Shown here piece by piece: positions 32,383 through 41,674 of a stretch of 64,000 nucleotides of DNA. The translations under genes and the position numbers were made by a program. Origin of the DNA: Cellulomonas cellasea. Lineage in GTDB: Bacteria; Actinomycetota; Actinomycetes; Actinomycetales; Cellulomonadaceae. The notes under the pieces are model-generated. The model made no database searches. It had not been told where the DNA came from and saw only the letters and a program-made list of their open reading frames with translations. Location: NCBI RefSeq assembly GCF_030372105.1, contig NZ_JAUDBQ010000009.1, positions 62,001 to 126,000 of the forward strand, in the 5' to 3' direction. Within the stretch, counting starts at the first letter, position 1. The number at the start of each line of letters is the position of its first letter.

Positions 32383-33956
32383 TGCTCGAACAGTACCTTT
32401 CCGGCCTTCTGCCCGTCGACGAGGACGTCGATATCCATTGAGTCGGGACGCAAAGAGTCGGTTGGATACTCAAGGTCGATCCTCAGATCGATGTGCGCCC
32501 CTGGGTTCGCTGCCGCGATCGAGCGAATTTGGGCCTCCATTCCGCCATAATCGCCGCCACCACCGTTGATGAGCTTATGCAACGGCACCAGGTTGATGCC
32601 CTCACCTGCCCCGCCTCCACTCGCGGCGATCAGGTGTCCTCCGACATCATCTGGCAACCGGTCCGTTCCGCCAGCGATGCGTTGTTGATAGTTGTTGCGG
32701 CTCGCCTTCGCGTCAACAGAGTTGGTCGGCTCCCACCGCCCTTCGACGTGGTCGACCCGGCCGAGGTGGTCGGTGACGTACACGTTGCGCCCGTCGACGA
32801 CGTACACGCTGTTGGGTGCGGGGCGGTGTAGTTCCTTGTTCCACCCAAGTCGCTGTCCGGACACCTCGACGCGCAGGGCCTTGTCGGGGAAGCGCTTGGC
32901 GATCTCGTCGACCTGGAGGAGGCGTCGCGCAGAGGCGTCCGGCGTGACCGGCCAGAAGCGGATCTGACCTGCGTCGCTGGGAAGTCCGCTGGCGAGCATC
33001 CGCCCGTTCCAGAACCCAGACACTGATTGGCTCAGGGAGCGGGAGGCGGACACCAGCGCGGAGTTCTGCACCAGCGAGCGGGTGCCCGACCGCACCGCGC
33101 CCGTCACGGCCGCCCGGGTGCTGATGGTGGCCCCGGCGCGTGCGCCACGGACGGCGGCCGCGCCGGCGCCGGCGGTGAAGATCGCGATGATCGCGTCGGG
33201 TGCGAGGGTGCCGAGCGCGCGTGCTGGGCTGGTGTGCCAGGTGTCCCAGTCGATCAGGTCCTTGGCGAACTGCTTCGGGTCGTGCAGGGAGGTCCACAGG
33301 CCCTCGATGAGGGACCTCTTCGCCTCGACGGCGCCGTAGGGGTCCCAGAGGAACCGGAAGCTGTTCTGCTCCCACACGAGGATGCCGAGGTCGCGGACGG
33401 CTCCCCATGCGCCCTGCCCGAACTCTGAAAGGTGGTATCCGACCTGGTTCCAGAATGTGGGGTCGATGGGCGCGTCCCTCGTGGCGGCCTCGACGACGGC
33501 CGCGGCGGCTCGGGCGGCGGCATTGACGTCGACGCGTAGACGCTCGAGCTCGGCTTGGGCGCGGATCTGCTCGGGCGCGAGAGTCGGCAGCAGCCCGGTG
33601 GCCGGGACGCAGGGCGCGGTGCGCCATTGCCGGGCGAGTTGGCGGGCCCGGGTCTGGGAGTACTCGAGGATGTCGGCGTGCCCGCGCAGCGCGTAGGCGG
33701 CCTCGCCCAGTGCGGTTCCTGCGACAGCGAGGCGTGTGCTCAGGTCTCCCTGGGCGGCGGCGAAAGCGGTCTGCGCCTGACCGGTCCAGTCGCCCAAATT
33801 GGTGCCTGCGACGGCGCTCGAGGCCCAGGTGAGGTCCTGGGCCAGCGTGTCGATTCGGCGCGCGTCGGCGCGGAGCGCCTGCGGGTCGCCGGGGATGAGG
33901 AGTGTGGGATCAGACGTGGAAGCGAGTGAGGGGCCGAGCATCGAGGCAGAGGTCAC
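32379..33956 (-). CDS. LXG/WXG-type polymorphic toxin with DNA/RNA non-specific endonuclease domain
   Basis: 525 residues from GTG 33956. The N-terminal ~200 residues are a helical WXG100/LXG-like secretion domain (DARRIDTLAQDLTWASSAVA, NLGDWTGQAQTAF with the W-x-G turn). A Gly/Ala-rich linker (about 250-290) precedes the C-terminal toxin domain, where DDVGGHLIAASGGG holds the catalytic His441 and GINLVPLHKLINGGGGDYG the conserved Asn, matching Endonuclea_NS_2. The same toxin class occurs in B. subtilis YeeF, whose immunity protein YezG is homologous to the next gene. It should be exported by the type VII ATPase encoded divergently and degrade target-cell DNA. Confidence 0.85.
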   Translation of the reverse strand: MTSASMLGPSLASTSDPTLLIPGDPQALRADARRIDTLAQDLTWASSAVAGTNLGDWTGQAQTAFAAAQGDLSTRLAVAGTALGEAAYALRGHADILEYSQTRARQLARQWRTAPCVPATGLLPTLAPEQIRAQAELERLRVDVNAAARAAAAVVEAATRDAPIDPTFWNQVGYHLSEFGQGAWGAVRDLGILVWEQNSFRFLWDPYGAVEAKRSLIEGLWTSLHDPKQFAKDLIDWDTWHTSPARALGTLAPDAIIAIFTAGAGAAAVRGARAGATISTRAAVTGAVRSGTRSLVQNSALVSASRSLSQSVSGFWNGRMLASGLPSDAGQIRFWPVTPDASARRLLQVDEIAKRFPDKALRVEVSGQRLGWNKELHRPAPNSVYVVDGRNVYVTDHLGRVDHVEGRWEPTNSVDAKASRNNYQQRIAGGTDRLPDDVGGHLIAASGGGAGEGINLVPLHKLINGGGGDYGGMEAQIRSIAAANPGAHIDLRIDLEYPTDSLRPDSMDIDVLVDGQKAGKVLFEQ

Positions 33957-34249
33957 CGCGCCAAGTTCCTTGCGGCTCTGGCGGCCTGGGCGTCAACGTC
34001 CTCGAATGCCGCGGCGGCCTGCGTGAGAGCTGTGCCTGCCGCCCTGACGTCCGTGGCGAGCGCTTCGAGCCCGATGGCCCAGCGGGTCGCGAGTTGGCCG
34101 GTCGCGTTCGCCAGCGCGGCGTGCCCGTAGTCGTCATGGCCGGAGGCGACCGACGCGGCGGAGATCCCGTCGAATGCGGATGCCTGCGAGGCCAGGCGTG
34201 ACCCGGAGTCAGCCAGTGCTCCTGTGTCGACCCGCAGCCAGCCAGTCAT
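33953..34249 (-). CDS. Small helical type VII secretion partner (WXG100-like)
   Basis: 98 residues from ATG 34249. Nearly all helical and Ala-rich, with the length and two-helix layout of WXG100/EspC-like proteins, though no W-x-G turn is seen (the middle reads SGHDDYGHAALANATG). It overlaps the toxin start by 4 bp. In LXG operons the genes upstream of the toxin encode small helical partners that dimerise with the LXG domain for export. That role fits here and is inference from position and shape. Confidence 0.7.
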   Translation of the reverse strand: MTGWLRVDTGALADSGSRLASQASAFDGISAASVASGHDDYGHAALANATGQLATRWAIGLEALATDVRAAGTALTQAAAAFEDVDAQAARAARNLAR

Positions 34250-34424
34250 CGTCGCGACGCCCCCAGTCGTTGTGAGGTGCAGTCGTACCGCATGGACATA
34301 CCGGGCGGCAACTGTCGGACCGCGTTGTGCGTCCGATCGAGGGACACGGCGCCTGCATCGGTGATGGCCGTGGCACGATCGCCGCTGGAATGGCATTTGT
34401 CATGGTCAGGGCCGACGGGGGGTT

Positions 34425-37400
34425 GTGGTGCGCACACGCCTGACAGTCCGCCATGGCCAAGGCCACACCGATGTGGTCGTCGGCACCGACGCTGCGGCGA
34501 CGGTGGGCGACGTCGCCGGGGCGCTCGTCCGCGCGGGGACAATCGCGGGGCAGGTCGGCACCCCGACCTTGCAGGCTGTGGCTCCCGATGGCATTCCCGG
34601 GCCCGTGCTGCGGCCGGCGACGCTGCTCACGGACGCGGGTCTGCGTTCGGGGGCGACCGTCGCCGTCGCCGATGCCGGCGCACGGTTCGTCGCTCCGCAC
34701 GCGGGAGGCGCCGTCCTGCGTGTGCATGTCGTGACGGGGCCTACCGCCGGAGCCGTGTTCGACCTGCCCGCCGGAGTCTCGGACGTGGGGCGAGGACCTG
34801 AGTGCGAGGTTCGCCTCAACGACCGGCAGGTCTCGAAGAAGCACGCCCGCCTCGTCGTGACCGACCAGGTGCTCATCGCGGACTCCGGGTCACTTAACGG
34901 CGTCGTCGTGGACGGGGGGCGTGTCGACCGGGCGGAAGTCCGCCCGGGTCAGGAGGTGAAGGTCGGCGACTCCACACTCCGCATCGAGTGGCTGGTGGAC
35001 GCCACGACGATCGTCGCCGGGGGCGCTGCCATCGCGTTCAACCGCTCTCCGCGGGTCGTGCCTCGGTATGCGGAGCGATCTGTGCAGGCCCCCGAGCCGC
35101 CTGCGCCTGCGTCCCCCGGCAGATTCCCCTGGGTGGCGATGGCCGCTCCGATCGCGATGGGCGCGGCCCTGTATGCGGTCACCCGTTCAGTGCTCTCACT
35201 TGTGTTCATCGCGTTGTCCCCGCTCCTCGCGGCCGGGACGTGGGTGGACAAGAAGATCCGGGACCGCCAGCAGCTCAAGGACGGCACCGCCCAGTTCCGC
35301 ACTGCGTTGGACGCTCTTCGAGAAGAGATGACCGCCGCCCACGAGGAGGAGCAACGGGTCCGCCGCGAAGAGGAGCCCGACACCGACGCCGCAGTGCAGG
35401 CTGCGTTCGCCGCGGATCCTGTGCTGTGGTCGAGGCGCCGCGAGGCGGACACGTTCGCCACTCTCCACCTCGGACACGGCACCGACGCCTCGCGCACGAC
35501 AGTCGCGATGCCGTCGCGTGGTCGCGCGCTGCCTGACCTGTGGGCAGAACTCGAGCGCACAGTCGACGCGTTGCGCGACGTCGCGTCGGTGCCACTGCTG
35601 GTGAACCTGCGCGCCGCTGGCGCGTTCGGACTCGCCGGCCTGCAACGCGACGACACCGCCCGCGCCCTGGTGGCGCAGCTCGTCGCCTTGCACTCCCCGG
35701 CGGACCTCACGGTCGCCGCGTTCGCGTCCAAGCGCACGGCCGGCACCTGGGAATGGCTGAAGTGGCTTCCGCATGTCGCCGGACCGCACACCCCGCTGGG
35801 CGCCCCGCACCTGGCGGCGTCGCCTGCCCCGGCGCGGGCGCTCCTGTCCGCGCTCGAGGAGCTCGCAGCCGCACGTAGCCCGCGCAGCGGCGCTCAGACG
35901 TCGCGGTACCCGATGGTGGTCGTGCTCGTGGAGGACGACTGCCCGGCCGATCGTGGGCGGCTGGTGCGACTTGCGGAGGTGGGCCCGGCCGCCGGGGTGC
36001 ACTTGGTGTGGGTGGCCGATCGGGTGCGCGACCTGCCCGCCGCCTGCACGGTGTTCCTGGATCTGGCCGACCCAGCCGCGCCGCGCCTGGGGTCGACCAC
36101 TGACCGGGCTTGGCGCCCGGCAAACCCGCCAGGTATCGACGCGGGCACCGCGGTGGCGTTCGCCCGGCACTTGTCCGCGTTCAACGACGCCGGAGCGCCC
36201 ACCCTTGACGAGTCGGACGTCCCCCGGCACGTCACCTACCTGCAGGTCGCCGGAACAGATCTCGCAACCGACTCGTCCGCTGTGATCGACAGGTGGACGC
36301 AGACCGCCTCGATACTGGACCGCGACGCGCCGCCTGCCCGCCGGACAGCCGACGCGTCCTTGCGGGCTGTCGTCGGCGTCGGCGCAGATGGCGACTTCGC
36401 GTTGGACCTGCGCGAGCAGGGCCCCCACGCGCTGGTCGGCGGGACTACCGGGTCGGGCAAGAGCGAGTTCCTCCAGTCCTGGGTGCTCGGCATGGCGTCC
36501 GCGCACTCCCCGGACCGCGTCACGTTCCTGTTCGTGGACTACAAGGGCGGGGCCGCGTTCGCAGACTGCGTGCACCTGCCGCACTGTGTCGGGCTGGTCA
36601 CCGACTTGACTCCCCACCTGGTCCGCCGCGCGCTGACCTCCCTGCGCGCCGAACTGCGCCGCCGTGAGCGCCTCCTGGCGGCCAAGGGCGCCAAGGACCT
36701 GCTCTCGCTCGAACGCACCGGCGACCCGGACACACCGCCGGCCCTGGTCATCGTGGTGGACGAGTTCGCCGCCCTGGTGTCCGAGGTGCCGGAGTTCGTC
36801 GACGGCATGATCGACATCGCCCAACGCGGGCGCTCCCTCGGGCTCCATCTGATCCTGGCGACGCAGCGGCCCGCCGGCGTCATCAAGGACAACCTGAGGG
36901 CCAACACCAACCTGCGGGTGGCGCTCAGGGTCGCCGACGCCCACGACTCCACCGATGTGCTCGGAACCGACCTCGCGGCGAAGTTCGACCCTGCGCTCCC
37001 CGGTCGCGGTGCTGTGCGCACCGGCCCCGAGCGGGTCGCGATCTTCCAGACCGCCTACGCGGGCGGCCACACCCCAGCCATGCCACCGCCCCCACCCGTC
37101 GACCTGTCGACCCTGGAGTTCGGGCCCGGAGTGCCGATCGATGTGCCCTCCGACAACCGGACCAGCGGACGCGGCGACGGCTCGAGCGACATCTCCCGGG
37201 TGGTGGCCACGATCCGCGCGGCAGTCGCGACCGCGGGCATTCCCGCCCCGACCCGCCCGTGGCTGCCCGAGCTGCGCGACCTCTACGACATCGCCCACCT
37301 CCAGCCGAGCGGGAGTGACAGCGTCGTGTACGGCGTGGTGGACGTTCCCAGCGAGCAGAAGCAGAGCGCCGCGGCGTGGAACCCGGACCAGCACGGGTCG

Positions 37401-38819
37401 ATCGTCGTGCACGGCACCACCGGCTCAGGGAAGTCCGCGACGCTGCGGACCATCGCCGCCGCGACGCCCGGCCCAGTGCACGTGTACGGCATCGACGCCT
37501 CGTCCGGCGGTCTGGACATGCTCGAACCGCTGCCACAGGTGGGCGCGATCATCGACTCGGACGACACCGAGCGCGTCAGCCGACTCACCAGCCGTCTTGG
37601 CGCGCTTCTCGACGAGCGCGCCACCGCCTTCAGCACCGTGCACGCCGCATCGCTGACCGACTTCCGCGCCAAGACCGGGCGGAGCGAGCCGCGCGTCCTC
37701 GTGCTGATCGACGGGCTCGGAGCCCTGCGCGACGCCTACGAGACCGACCTCGCCCACCAATCGGTGTGGGCCGCACTGGCACGTGTGGTCACCGAGGGAC
37801 GGCCCCTCGGCGTGCACTTGGTCGCCTCCGCCGAGCGCGCCGCCGCGGTCCCCACCACCTGGGGCGCCTCCATCGGATACCGGGTGGTGCTCAGGCAAGC
37901 CGACGAGAACGCCTACGTCGCGTACGACATCCCCCGCGATGTCCTGGCCTCCACGTCACCGCCCGGTCGTGGTGTGCTCGCCGGGACTGACACCGAACTG
38001 CAGGTAGCCGTGCCCGGCGGTTCGGCGGACCCCGCCGATCAAGCAGCAGCCCTCCACCGCCAGGCCACCGCCGAGCCCGACGCAAAGGCCCCGACCATCC
38101 ACCGGCTACCTGCCCTTATTGCAGGTGAGGCCATCCCCTCCGACGTCGACGCCTTCCCCGTGCTCGGAGTCGCCGGGGACACCCTCGAACCTCTCGGCTT
38201 CGACCCTTCGGGCGCGATCGTCGTCGCAGGCTCGCCCGGCTCCGGACGCTCCACCACACTCGTGTGGCTCGCCCACGCCATCCGCCGCGCCCGACCGCAC
38301 GCCCACCTGGTCTACATCGGCAATCGGCGCTCCCCAGCCGCGTCCGCCCCGGACTGGGCCGAGCGGGCGCTCACGCCAGAAGACGCGGCAGACCTCGCAC
38401 GCGAACTCACCGTCGCGGTCGCTGACGAACCAGGCCAAACACCGGTCGCACTGGTCGTCGAGGCGCTTGCCGACTTCATCGGCACACCTGCAGAGGCCCC
38501 ACTACTGGCTCTGATGAAGGCCGCCCGGCGAGGCGGCCACCTTGTCGTCGCCGAAGGCGACACCCCCGCCTGGGCATCCGGCTGGCCACTGATCGCCGAA
38601 GTCCGCAACGCCCGCCGCGGGCTCGTCCTCGCACCCGAGCCGACCGACGGCGAAGCGCTGTTCCGTGTGCAGTTCCCGCGCACGGCACGCGCCGCCTACC
38701 CGCCCGGGCGAGGCGTTTGGGTGGAAGGCGGAAGGGCGCGCGTCGTTCAGATCCCGATGCCACCACCTAGCCCTGCGCCGCCCCACCCCAAGACGCTCGC
38801 CCTAAATATGGGCATCTGA
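34425..38819 (+). CDS. essC: EssC/EccC-like type VII secretion ATPase with FHA domain
   Basis: 1464 residues. Residues 1-85 form a beta-rich, possibly ubiquitin-like domain. An FHA domain follows (about 100-185; VGRGPECEVRLNDRQVSKKHA). Two transmembrane helices lie near 225-270. Three FtsK/SpoIIIE ATPase domains come next: GTTGSGKS (Lys679) with Walker B LVIVVDEFAAL, GTTGSGKS (Lys1003), and a third GSPGSGRS where the P-loop lysine is Arg1275. This is the motor of type VII secretion; degenerate later ATPase domains are usual and bind substrate. It is divergent from the toxin operon and upstream of a WXG100 gene. GTG 34425 or GTG 34428 can start. Confidence 0.92.
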   Translation: MVRTRLTVRHGQGHTDVVVGTDAAATVGDVAGALVRAGTIAGQVGTPTLQAVAPDGIPGPVLRPATLLTDAGLRSGATVAVADAGARFVAPHAGGAVLRVHVVTGPTAGAVFDLPAGVSDVGRGPECEVRLNDRQVSKKHARLVVTDQVLIADSGSLNGVVVDGGRVDRAEVRPGQEVKVGDSTLRIEWLVDATTIVAGGAAIAFNRSPRVVPRYAERSVQAPEPPAPASPGRFPWVAMAAPIAMGAALYAVTRSVLSLVFIALSPLLAAGTWVDKKIRDRQQLKDGTAQFRTALDALREEMTAAHEEEQRVRREEEPDTDAAVQAAFAADPVLWSRRREADTFATLHLGHGTDASRTTVAMPSRGRALPDLWAELERTVDALRDVASVPLLVNLRAAGAFGLAGLQRDDTARALVAQLVALHSPADLTVAAFASKRTAGTWEWLKWLPHVAGPHTPLGAPHLAASPAPARALLSALEELAAARSPRSGAQTSRYPMVVVLVEDDCPADRGRLVRLAEVGPAAGVHLVWVADRVRDLPAACTVFLDLADPAAPRLGSTTDRAWRPANPPGIDAGTAVAFARHLSAFNDAGAPTLDESDVPRHVTYLQVAGTDLATDSSAVIDRWTQTASILDRDAPPARRTADASLRAVVGVGADGDFALDLREQGPHALVGGTTGSGKSEFLQSWVLGMASAHSPDRVTFLFVDYKGGAAFADCVHLPHCVGLVTDLTPHLVRRALTSLRAELRRRERLLAAKGAKDLLSLERTGDPDTPPALVIVVDEFAALVSEVPEFVDGMIDIAQRGRSLGLHLILATQRPAGVIKDNLRANTNLRVALRVADAHDSTDVLGTDLAAKFDPALPGRGAVRTGPERVAIFQTAYAGGHTPAMPPPPPVDLSTLEFGPGVPIDVPSDNRTSGRGDGSSDISRVVATIRAAVATAGIPAPTRPWLPELRDLYDIAHLQPSGSDSVVYGVVDVPSEQKQSAAAWNPDQHGSIVVHGTTGSGKSATLRTIAAATPGPVHVYGIDASSGGLDMLEPLPQVGAIIDSDDTERVSRLTSRLGALLDERATAFSTVHAASLTDFRAKTGRSEPRVLVLIDGLGALRDAYETDLAHQSVWAALARVVTEGRPLGVHLVASAERAAAVPTTWGASIGYRVVLRQADENAYVAYDIPRDVLASTSPPGRGVLAGTDTELQVAVPGGSADPADQAAALHRQATAEPDAKAPTIHRLPALIAGEAIPSDVDAFPVLGVAGDTLEPLGFDPSGAIVVAGSPGSGRSTTLVWLAHAIRRARPHAHLVYIGNRRSPAASAPDWAERALTPEDAADLARELTVAVADEPGQTPVALVVEALADFIGTPAEAPLLALMKAARRGGHLVVAEGDTPAWASGWPLIAEVRNARRGLVLAPEPTDGEALFRVQFPRTARAAYPPGRGVWVEGGRARVVQIPMPPPSPAPPHPKTLALNMGI

Positions 38820-38866
38820 CCAGTATCGTGAATCCGTTCCCAACACCTCACTGAAAGGCCCACACG

Positions 38867-39163
38867 ATGAGCAACCTCAACGTCAGCTACCAGGACATCC
38901 GCACCGCCGCCACGCGTCTGACCACTGGCCAGGACGAGATCACCACCAAGCTCAACGAACTCAAGGCGTACATCGCCTCTCTGATCTCCTCTGGCTTCGT
39001 CACCGACCAGGCATCGGTCGCCTTCGGCGAGTCCTACGAGCGCTTCACCGCCGGAGCGACCGAGGTCATCACGAGCCTGACCGGCCTCTCCCAGCACCTC
39101 AACACCACGGCGACCACCCTCGAGGAGACCGACGCGTCACTCGCGGCCAGCCTGCGGCGCTGA
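38867..39163 (+). CDS. WXG100-family secreted protein
   Basis: 98 residues, ATG with GAAAGG nine bases upstream. A helix-turn-helix hairpin of WXG100 size: MSNLNVSYQDIRTAATRLTT and so on, a central SSGFVTDQASVAF turn (Gly-Phe in place of W-x-G), and a second helix ending in LEETDASLAASLRR. It lies 47 bp behind the EssC gene, so it is probably the co-expressed substrate that activates the ATPase. No YxxxD/E tail is evident. Confidence 0.85.
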   Translation: MSNLNVSYQDIRTAATRLTTGQDEITTKLNELKAYIASLISSGFVTDQASVAFGESYERFTAGATEVITSLTGLSQHLNTTATTLEETDASLAASLRR

Positions 39164-39356
39164 CCCGAGGAGAGGGCACGCTCAAGCTGTGAGGTCTGAC
39201 CGGGAGTAAGTGACGCGAGCAGTTCGAACACGGTCGAGGGGCTGCTCGAACGCAAGCATGAGAGTGCAGTACGGGCGCCCACCGCACGCCACCAACTTCG
39301 ACGGGCTTCGTGAGCACCCCGGCTGCTTATAGGCACACCCCGATGCCTGGTGACAG

Positions 39357-39956
39357 TCAGTCGTCGTCGCGACAGTCTTCTTCCAGGCCGACCGGTACCC
39401 GCCCGTCCCACCGGGCGTCCCCGTAGATGCGCCACGCCTCGTCTGGGTCCGGCTCGCGGCCGGGGGGCACGCGCTCGGCCGGCACCAGCTCGATGGCGGC
39501 GGCCTGCCGCTGCACCCACCGGCGCAGGTCGCGGCCCGTGTGGCCGGGATCTGTCACGTACCGGTGCCGGTGGCCCACCGTGACGACCCATCGCTCCCCG
39601 CTGGTGCTCGCGACGTCGACGGTGGGTGCGGGACTGCCGACGCGGACGTCTTCCGAGGCTGGCTATTCCGCCGCTCCTGGTGGGCTCGCCGACGGCGAGG
39701 GTTGAAGCGAGGCGGGGACGTCCGCGTCGCTGATGTCCGAGGGTGGAAGCGCCGGGGCATGCGGTCGCCGTCGTGACCGCTGCACCTGGGTCTCGATGCG
39801 GTCTTCGACTGCGCGGTCATGGACAGCCGCTCGTCGCATTGGCAGGCACTCACGAACACCCTCCCTTCTCGCGAGCCTCGTTTCGTTTGGTACTGACGGT
39901 CCTGTCCTGCCGGCTCCGGCGGAGGCCGGAGTTGACCTCATGCGGATCGCACGCAC
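39357..39956 (-). pseudogene. Hypothetical gene interrupted by an in-frame stop
   Basis: The leftward frame reads through DISDADVPASLQPSPSASPP to a TAG at 39663-39665. It then continues in the same frame with PASEDVRVGSPAPTVDV, RWVVTVGHRHRYVTDPGH and AWRIYGDARWDGRVP to a normal stop. Both sides look like genuine protein with a Pro/Ser-rich linker at the break, so one nonsense mutation in a ~200-codon gene is the simplest reading. The 5' end is uncertain. A GTG at 39578 could still express the last 73 residues. Confidence 0.45.
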
Positions 39957-40256
39957 CGCCCGGCAGGCCCCAGCTCGCGGAGCGCGATGCTCCTACGTCA
40001 TCAGCGGTGGTGTCATCACCCATCAGCACCGCAAACTGGGCCCCTATCGGGGATTCGTCGTTATCCCCCATTGTCTAGACGTTGCGTTGTTTGAGAGCCT
40101 CAGGCCCTTGCGTGCACCATTCTCCAGCCCTTGACGCCTATTTAAATCTGCCTATTATCGGCGGTGTAGGTCGCTCGCGCCGGCGCCATCGACGCGGTCG
40201 ATCGGCCCGATGCTCGGCTAGTGATGCCCCACTCCACAACGCGAGGGAAGGCAGCC
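39957..40256. other. Intergenic region upstream of the D-A-B-C cassette
   Basis: Holds no credible gene. Its right half is clearly AT-richer than the surroundings and contains the strong promoter listed separately. Confidence 0.5.
40131..40158 (+). promoter_or_regulatory. Sigma-70 type promoter for the D1-A1-B1-C1 operon
   Basis: TTGACG (40131-40136), 16-bp spacer, TATTAT (40153-40158), inside a locally AT-rich patch (TATTTAAATC). This is the best consensus promoter seen in the island. Transcription would start near 40165, about 90 bp before ATG 40257. Confidence 0.7.
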
Positions 40257-40496
40257 ATGCGAGATCACGACTACCTGTGCAACTCGACCCCGCCGCGAAC
40301 GAGGAACGCGCAGGCTCGGTGGTGGTCTAGGGCGTCTGTCATGTCGGTCGCCCAGCTGATCGGTGGCGTTGCCTCCCGCGTCGCCGGGGAGTCGCCCAAC
40401 GTCACGCTCGCGTGCTTCGCCGTCACTGGCGTCGCCAGTTCTGACGGAATCCGAGCCCTCGAGGAACCCCCCGTCCGCGCGCGGAGCAGGGCATGA
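40257..40496 (+). CDS. Cassette protein D1, small membrane-type protein
   Basis: 79 residues, ATG 40257 preceded by GAGGGAAGG. Aligns by eye to the 123-residue D2 protein at 47.4-47.8 kb: AQARWWS.. with VAQVAWWA.., LIGGVAS with LFGGIAS, then VTLACFAV and VTIWAFAI. D1 retains this hydrophobic part but lacks the C-terminal ~50 residues. First gene of a four-gene set (D-A-B-C) that occurs twice in this window. Function unknown. Confidence 0.55.
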   Translation: MRDHDYLCNSTPPRTRNAQARWWSRASVMSVAQLIGGVASRVAGESPNVTLACFAVTGVASSDGIRALEEPPVRARSRA

Positions 40497-40858
40497 CCGG
40501 CGCGCACGTCAACGAGCTCGTCGTCGCCGAGGCCGCTGGCGTGTGGGCTGTCCGCTCAGCGAGCCAGACGGTCTACCTCATCGACGCGGACTCCTCGCTG
40601 CTGCTGCGGCAGACCGGTCCGAGGTCCTCTCGTGGCCCCGGTGACGGCCGGTGGGTCCCGCTGATCCAGGTCGAGGCGCTCTTCCGCGGTGACCTGGGAA
40701 CCATCCGGGTCGGAGATCGGCACAAGTACTTGTTCGACTGGGAACCCGGCGGCAACGATTTCGGCTTCTGGATCCAGAGGCTCGTGACGTCCATCGACTA
40801 CGTCGAGGCCGAGGAACTCGCCGGGCTGCCGGCCTTCCCGCAGGATGACCCGCTGTGA
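40493..40858 (+). CDS. Cassette protein A1, hypothetical
   Basis: 121 residues; overlaps D1 by 4 bp. A compact beta-rich protein: GVWAVRSASQTVYLIDADSS, then GDGRWVPLIQVEALF, HKYLFDWEPGG and FGFWIQRLVTSIDYVEAEEL. It is clearly paralogous to A2 (47058-47423) over nearly its whole length. No catalytic motif; the Trp/Tyr-rich strands suggest a binding protein. Stop overlaps the B1 start by 4 bp. Confidence 0.8.
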   Translation: MTGAHVNELVVAEAAGVWAVRSASQTVYLIDADSSLLLRQTGPRSSRGPGDGRWVPLIQVEALFRGDLGTIRVGDRHKYLFDWEPGGNDFGFWIQRLVTSIDYVEAEELAGLPAFPQDDPL

Positions 40859-41328
40859 CCGGCGCGCGCCGAGAAGCGGGGCGCTGGGTGGTGCGCCCCC
40901 GCGTCGAGTTCGTCGGTGACGCGACGATCCGGCTGGAGCAGGTCGATCATGGTCCGGAGCCGTTCTCCATGGACCTCGTGGACGACCTGTTCGCGGTCGG
41001 CCTCCTCGCTCCATCTGAGGAACCGGAACCGCAGCACGTTGGCGCCTCCTCGTCCTTCACGCAGGTCGTGCTGTCCGGCGATGCCCGCTTCCTCGTCGGC
41101 GAGGTCGACCTCGGCCGCGAACTTGGAATGGAGATCCTGAGCCGAGGGCTCCATCACACGGTCCAAGCGGCGCGGGGGGAGAGTCGCGCGGTGCGCGACA
41201 CCGGTCGATCGGGTCCGGAATCGGACCCACCGCCGGAGGACACCGAGCTCGCCGACGAGGCCGAGATCGTCATGCCGGACAACAACGCTTGCGATGGGCG
41301 CGGCGATGACGACGCCGGCGCCGACTGA
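40855..41328 (+). CDS. Cassette protein B1, hypothetical (short paralogue of B2)
   Basis: 157 residues, ending Asp-rich (DGRGDDDAGAD). The middle section LSGDARFLVGEVDLGRELGM is nearly identical to LTGDARFLVGEVDLGPEVGM of B2 (46357-47061). B2 is 77 residues longer and carries a helical, Trp-rich segment that B1 lacks, so B1 appears internally deleted after HHTVQAARGES. Overlaps A1 by 4 bp and C1 by about 23 bp. Function unknown. Confidence 0.75.
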   Translation: MTGARREAGRWVVRPRVEFVGDATIRLEQVDHGPEPFSMDLVDDLFAVGLLAPSEEPEPQHVGASSSFTQVVLSGDARFLVGEVDLGRELGMEILSRGLHHTVQAARGESRAVRDTGRSGPESDPPPEDTELADEAEIVMPDNNACDGRGDDDAGAD

Positions 41329-41674
41329 CCCGTTCTCGGTCCCTGGGATCTGGCCGGTCACGACGGCCTCAGGTGCGAGACACCTCATCGACACGACCCA
41401 CCCGGACCGCACAGCGCTGATCACACGGGTGGCTGTCTCACCGGTGCCGCCGACGGCTGGGTTCACTCCCGGGGCGCTCCGGCGGGACGGTGCCCCGGTC
41501 CGGCTCCTGGCCGTCCAACACCTGGCGGCCGGAGGGGCCCATGACGGCATCATGGTCGGCGCAGACATGCTCATGACGCTCGAGCCGCTGGCGGAGGACG
41601 CGCTCGCCACCGTCCGCCGCACGACGCCCGTCGTCAGCATCATCGCGGCTTGCGCGGAGGACCTCGATGAGTAG
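41306..41674 (+). CDS. Cassette protein C1, hypothetical
   Basis: 122 residues from ATG 41306 (ATG 41294 is an alternative), starting inside the end of B1. Features: GIWPVTTASGARHLIDTTH at the N-terminus and TVRRTTPVVSIIAA at the C-terminus, an alpha/beta protein without a known motif. A 5'-deleted paralogue lies at 46124-46310 beside B2. Last gene of the cassette. About 260 bp of apparently non-coding DNA follow before the convergent gene. Confidence 0.7.
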   Translation: MTTPAPTDPFSVPGIWPVTTASGARHLIDTTHPDRTALITRVAVSPVPPTAGFTPGALRRDGAPVRLLAVQHLAAGGAHDGIMVGADMLMTLEPLAEDALATVRRTTPVVSIIAACAEDLDE

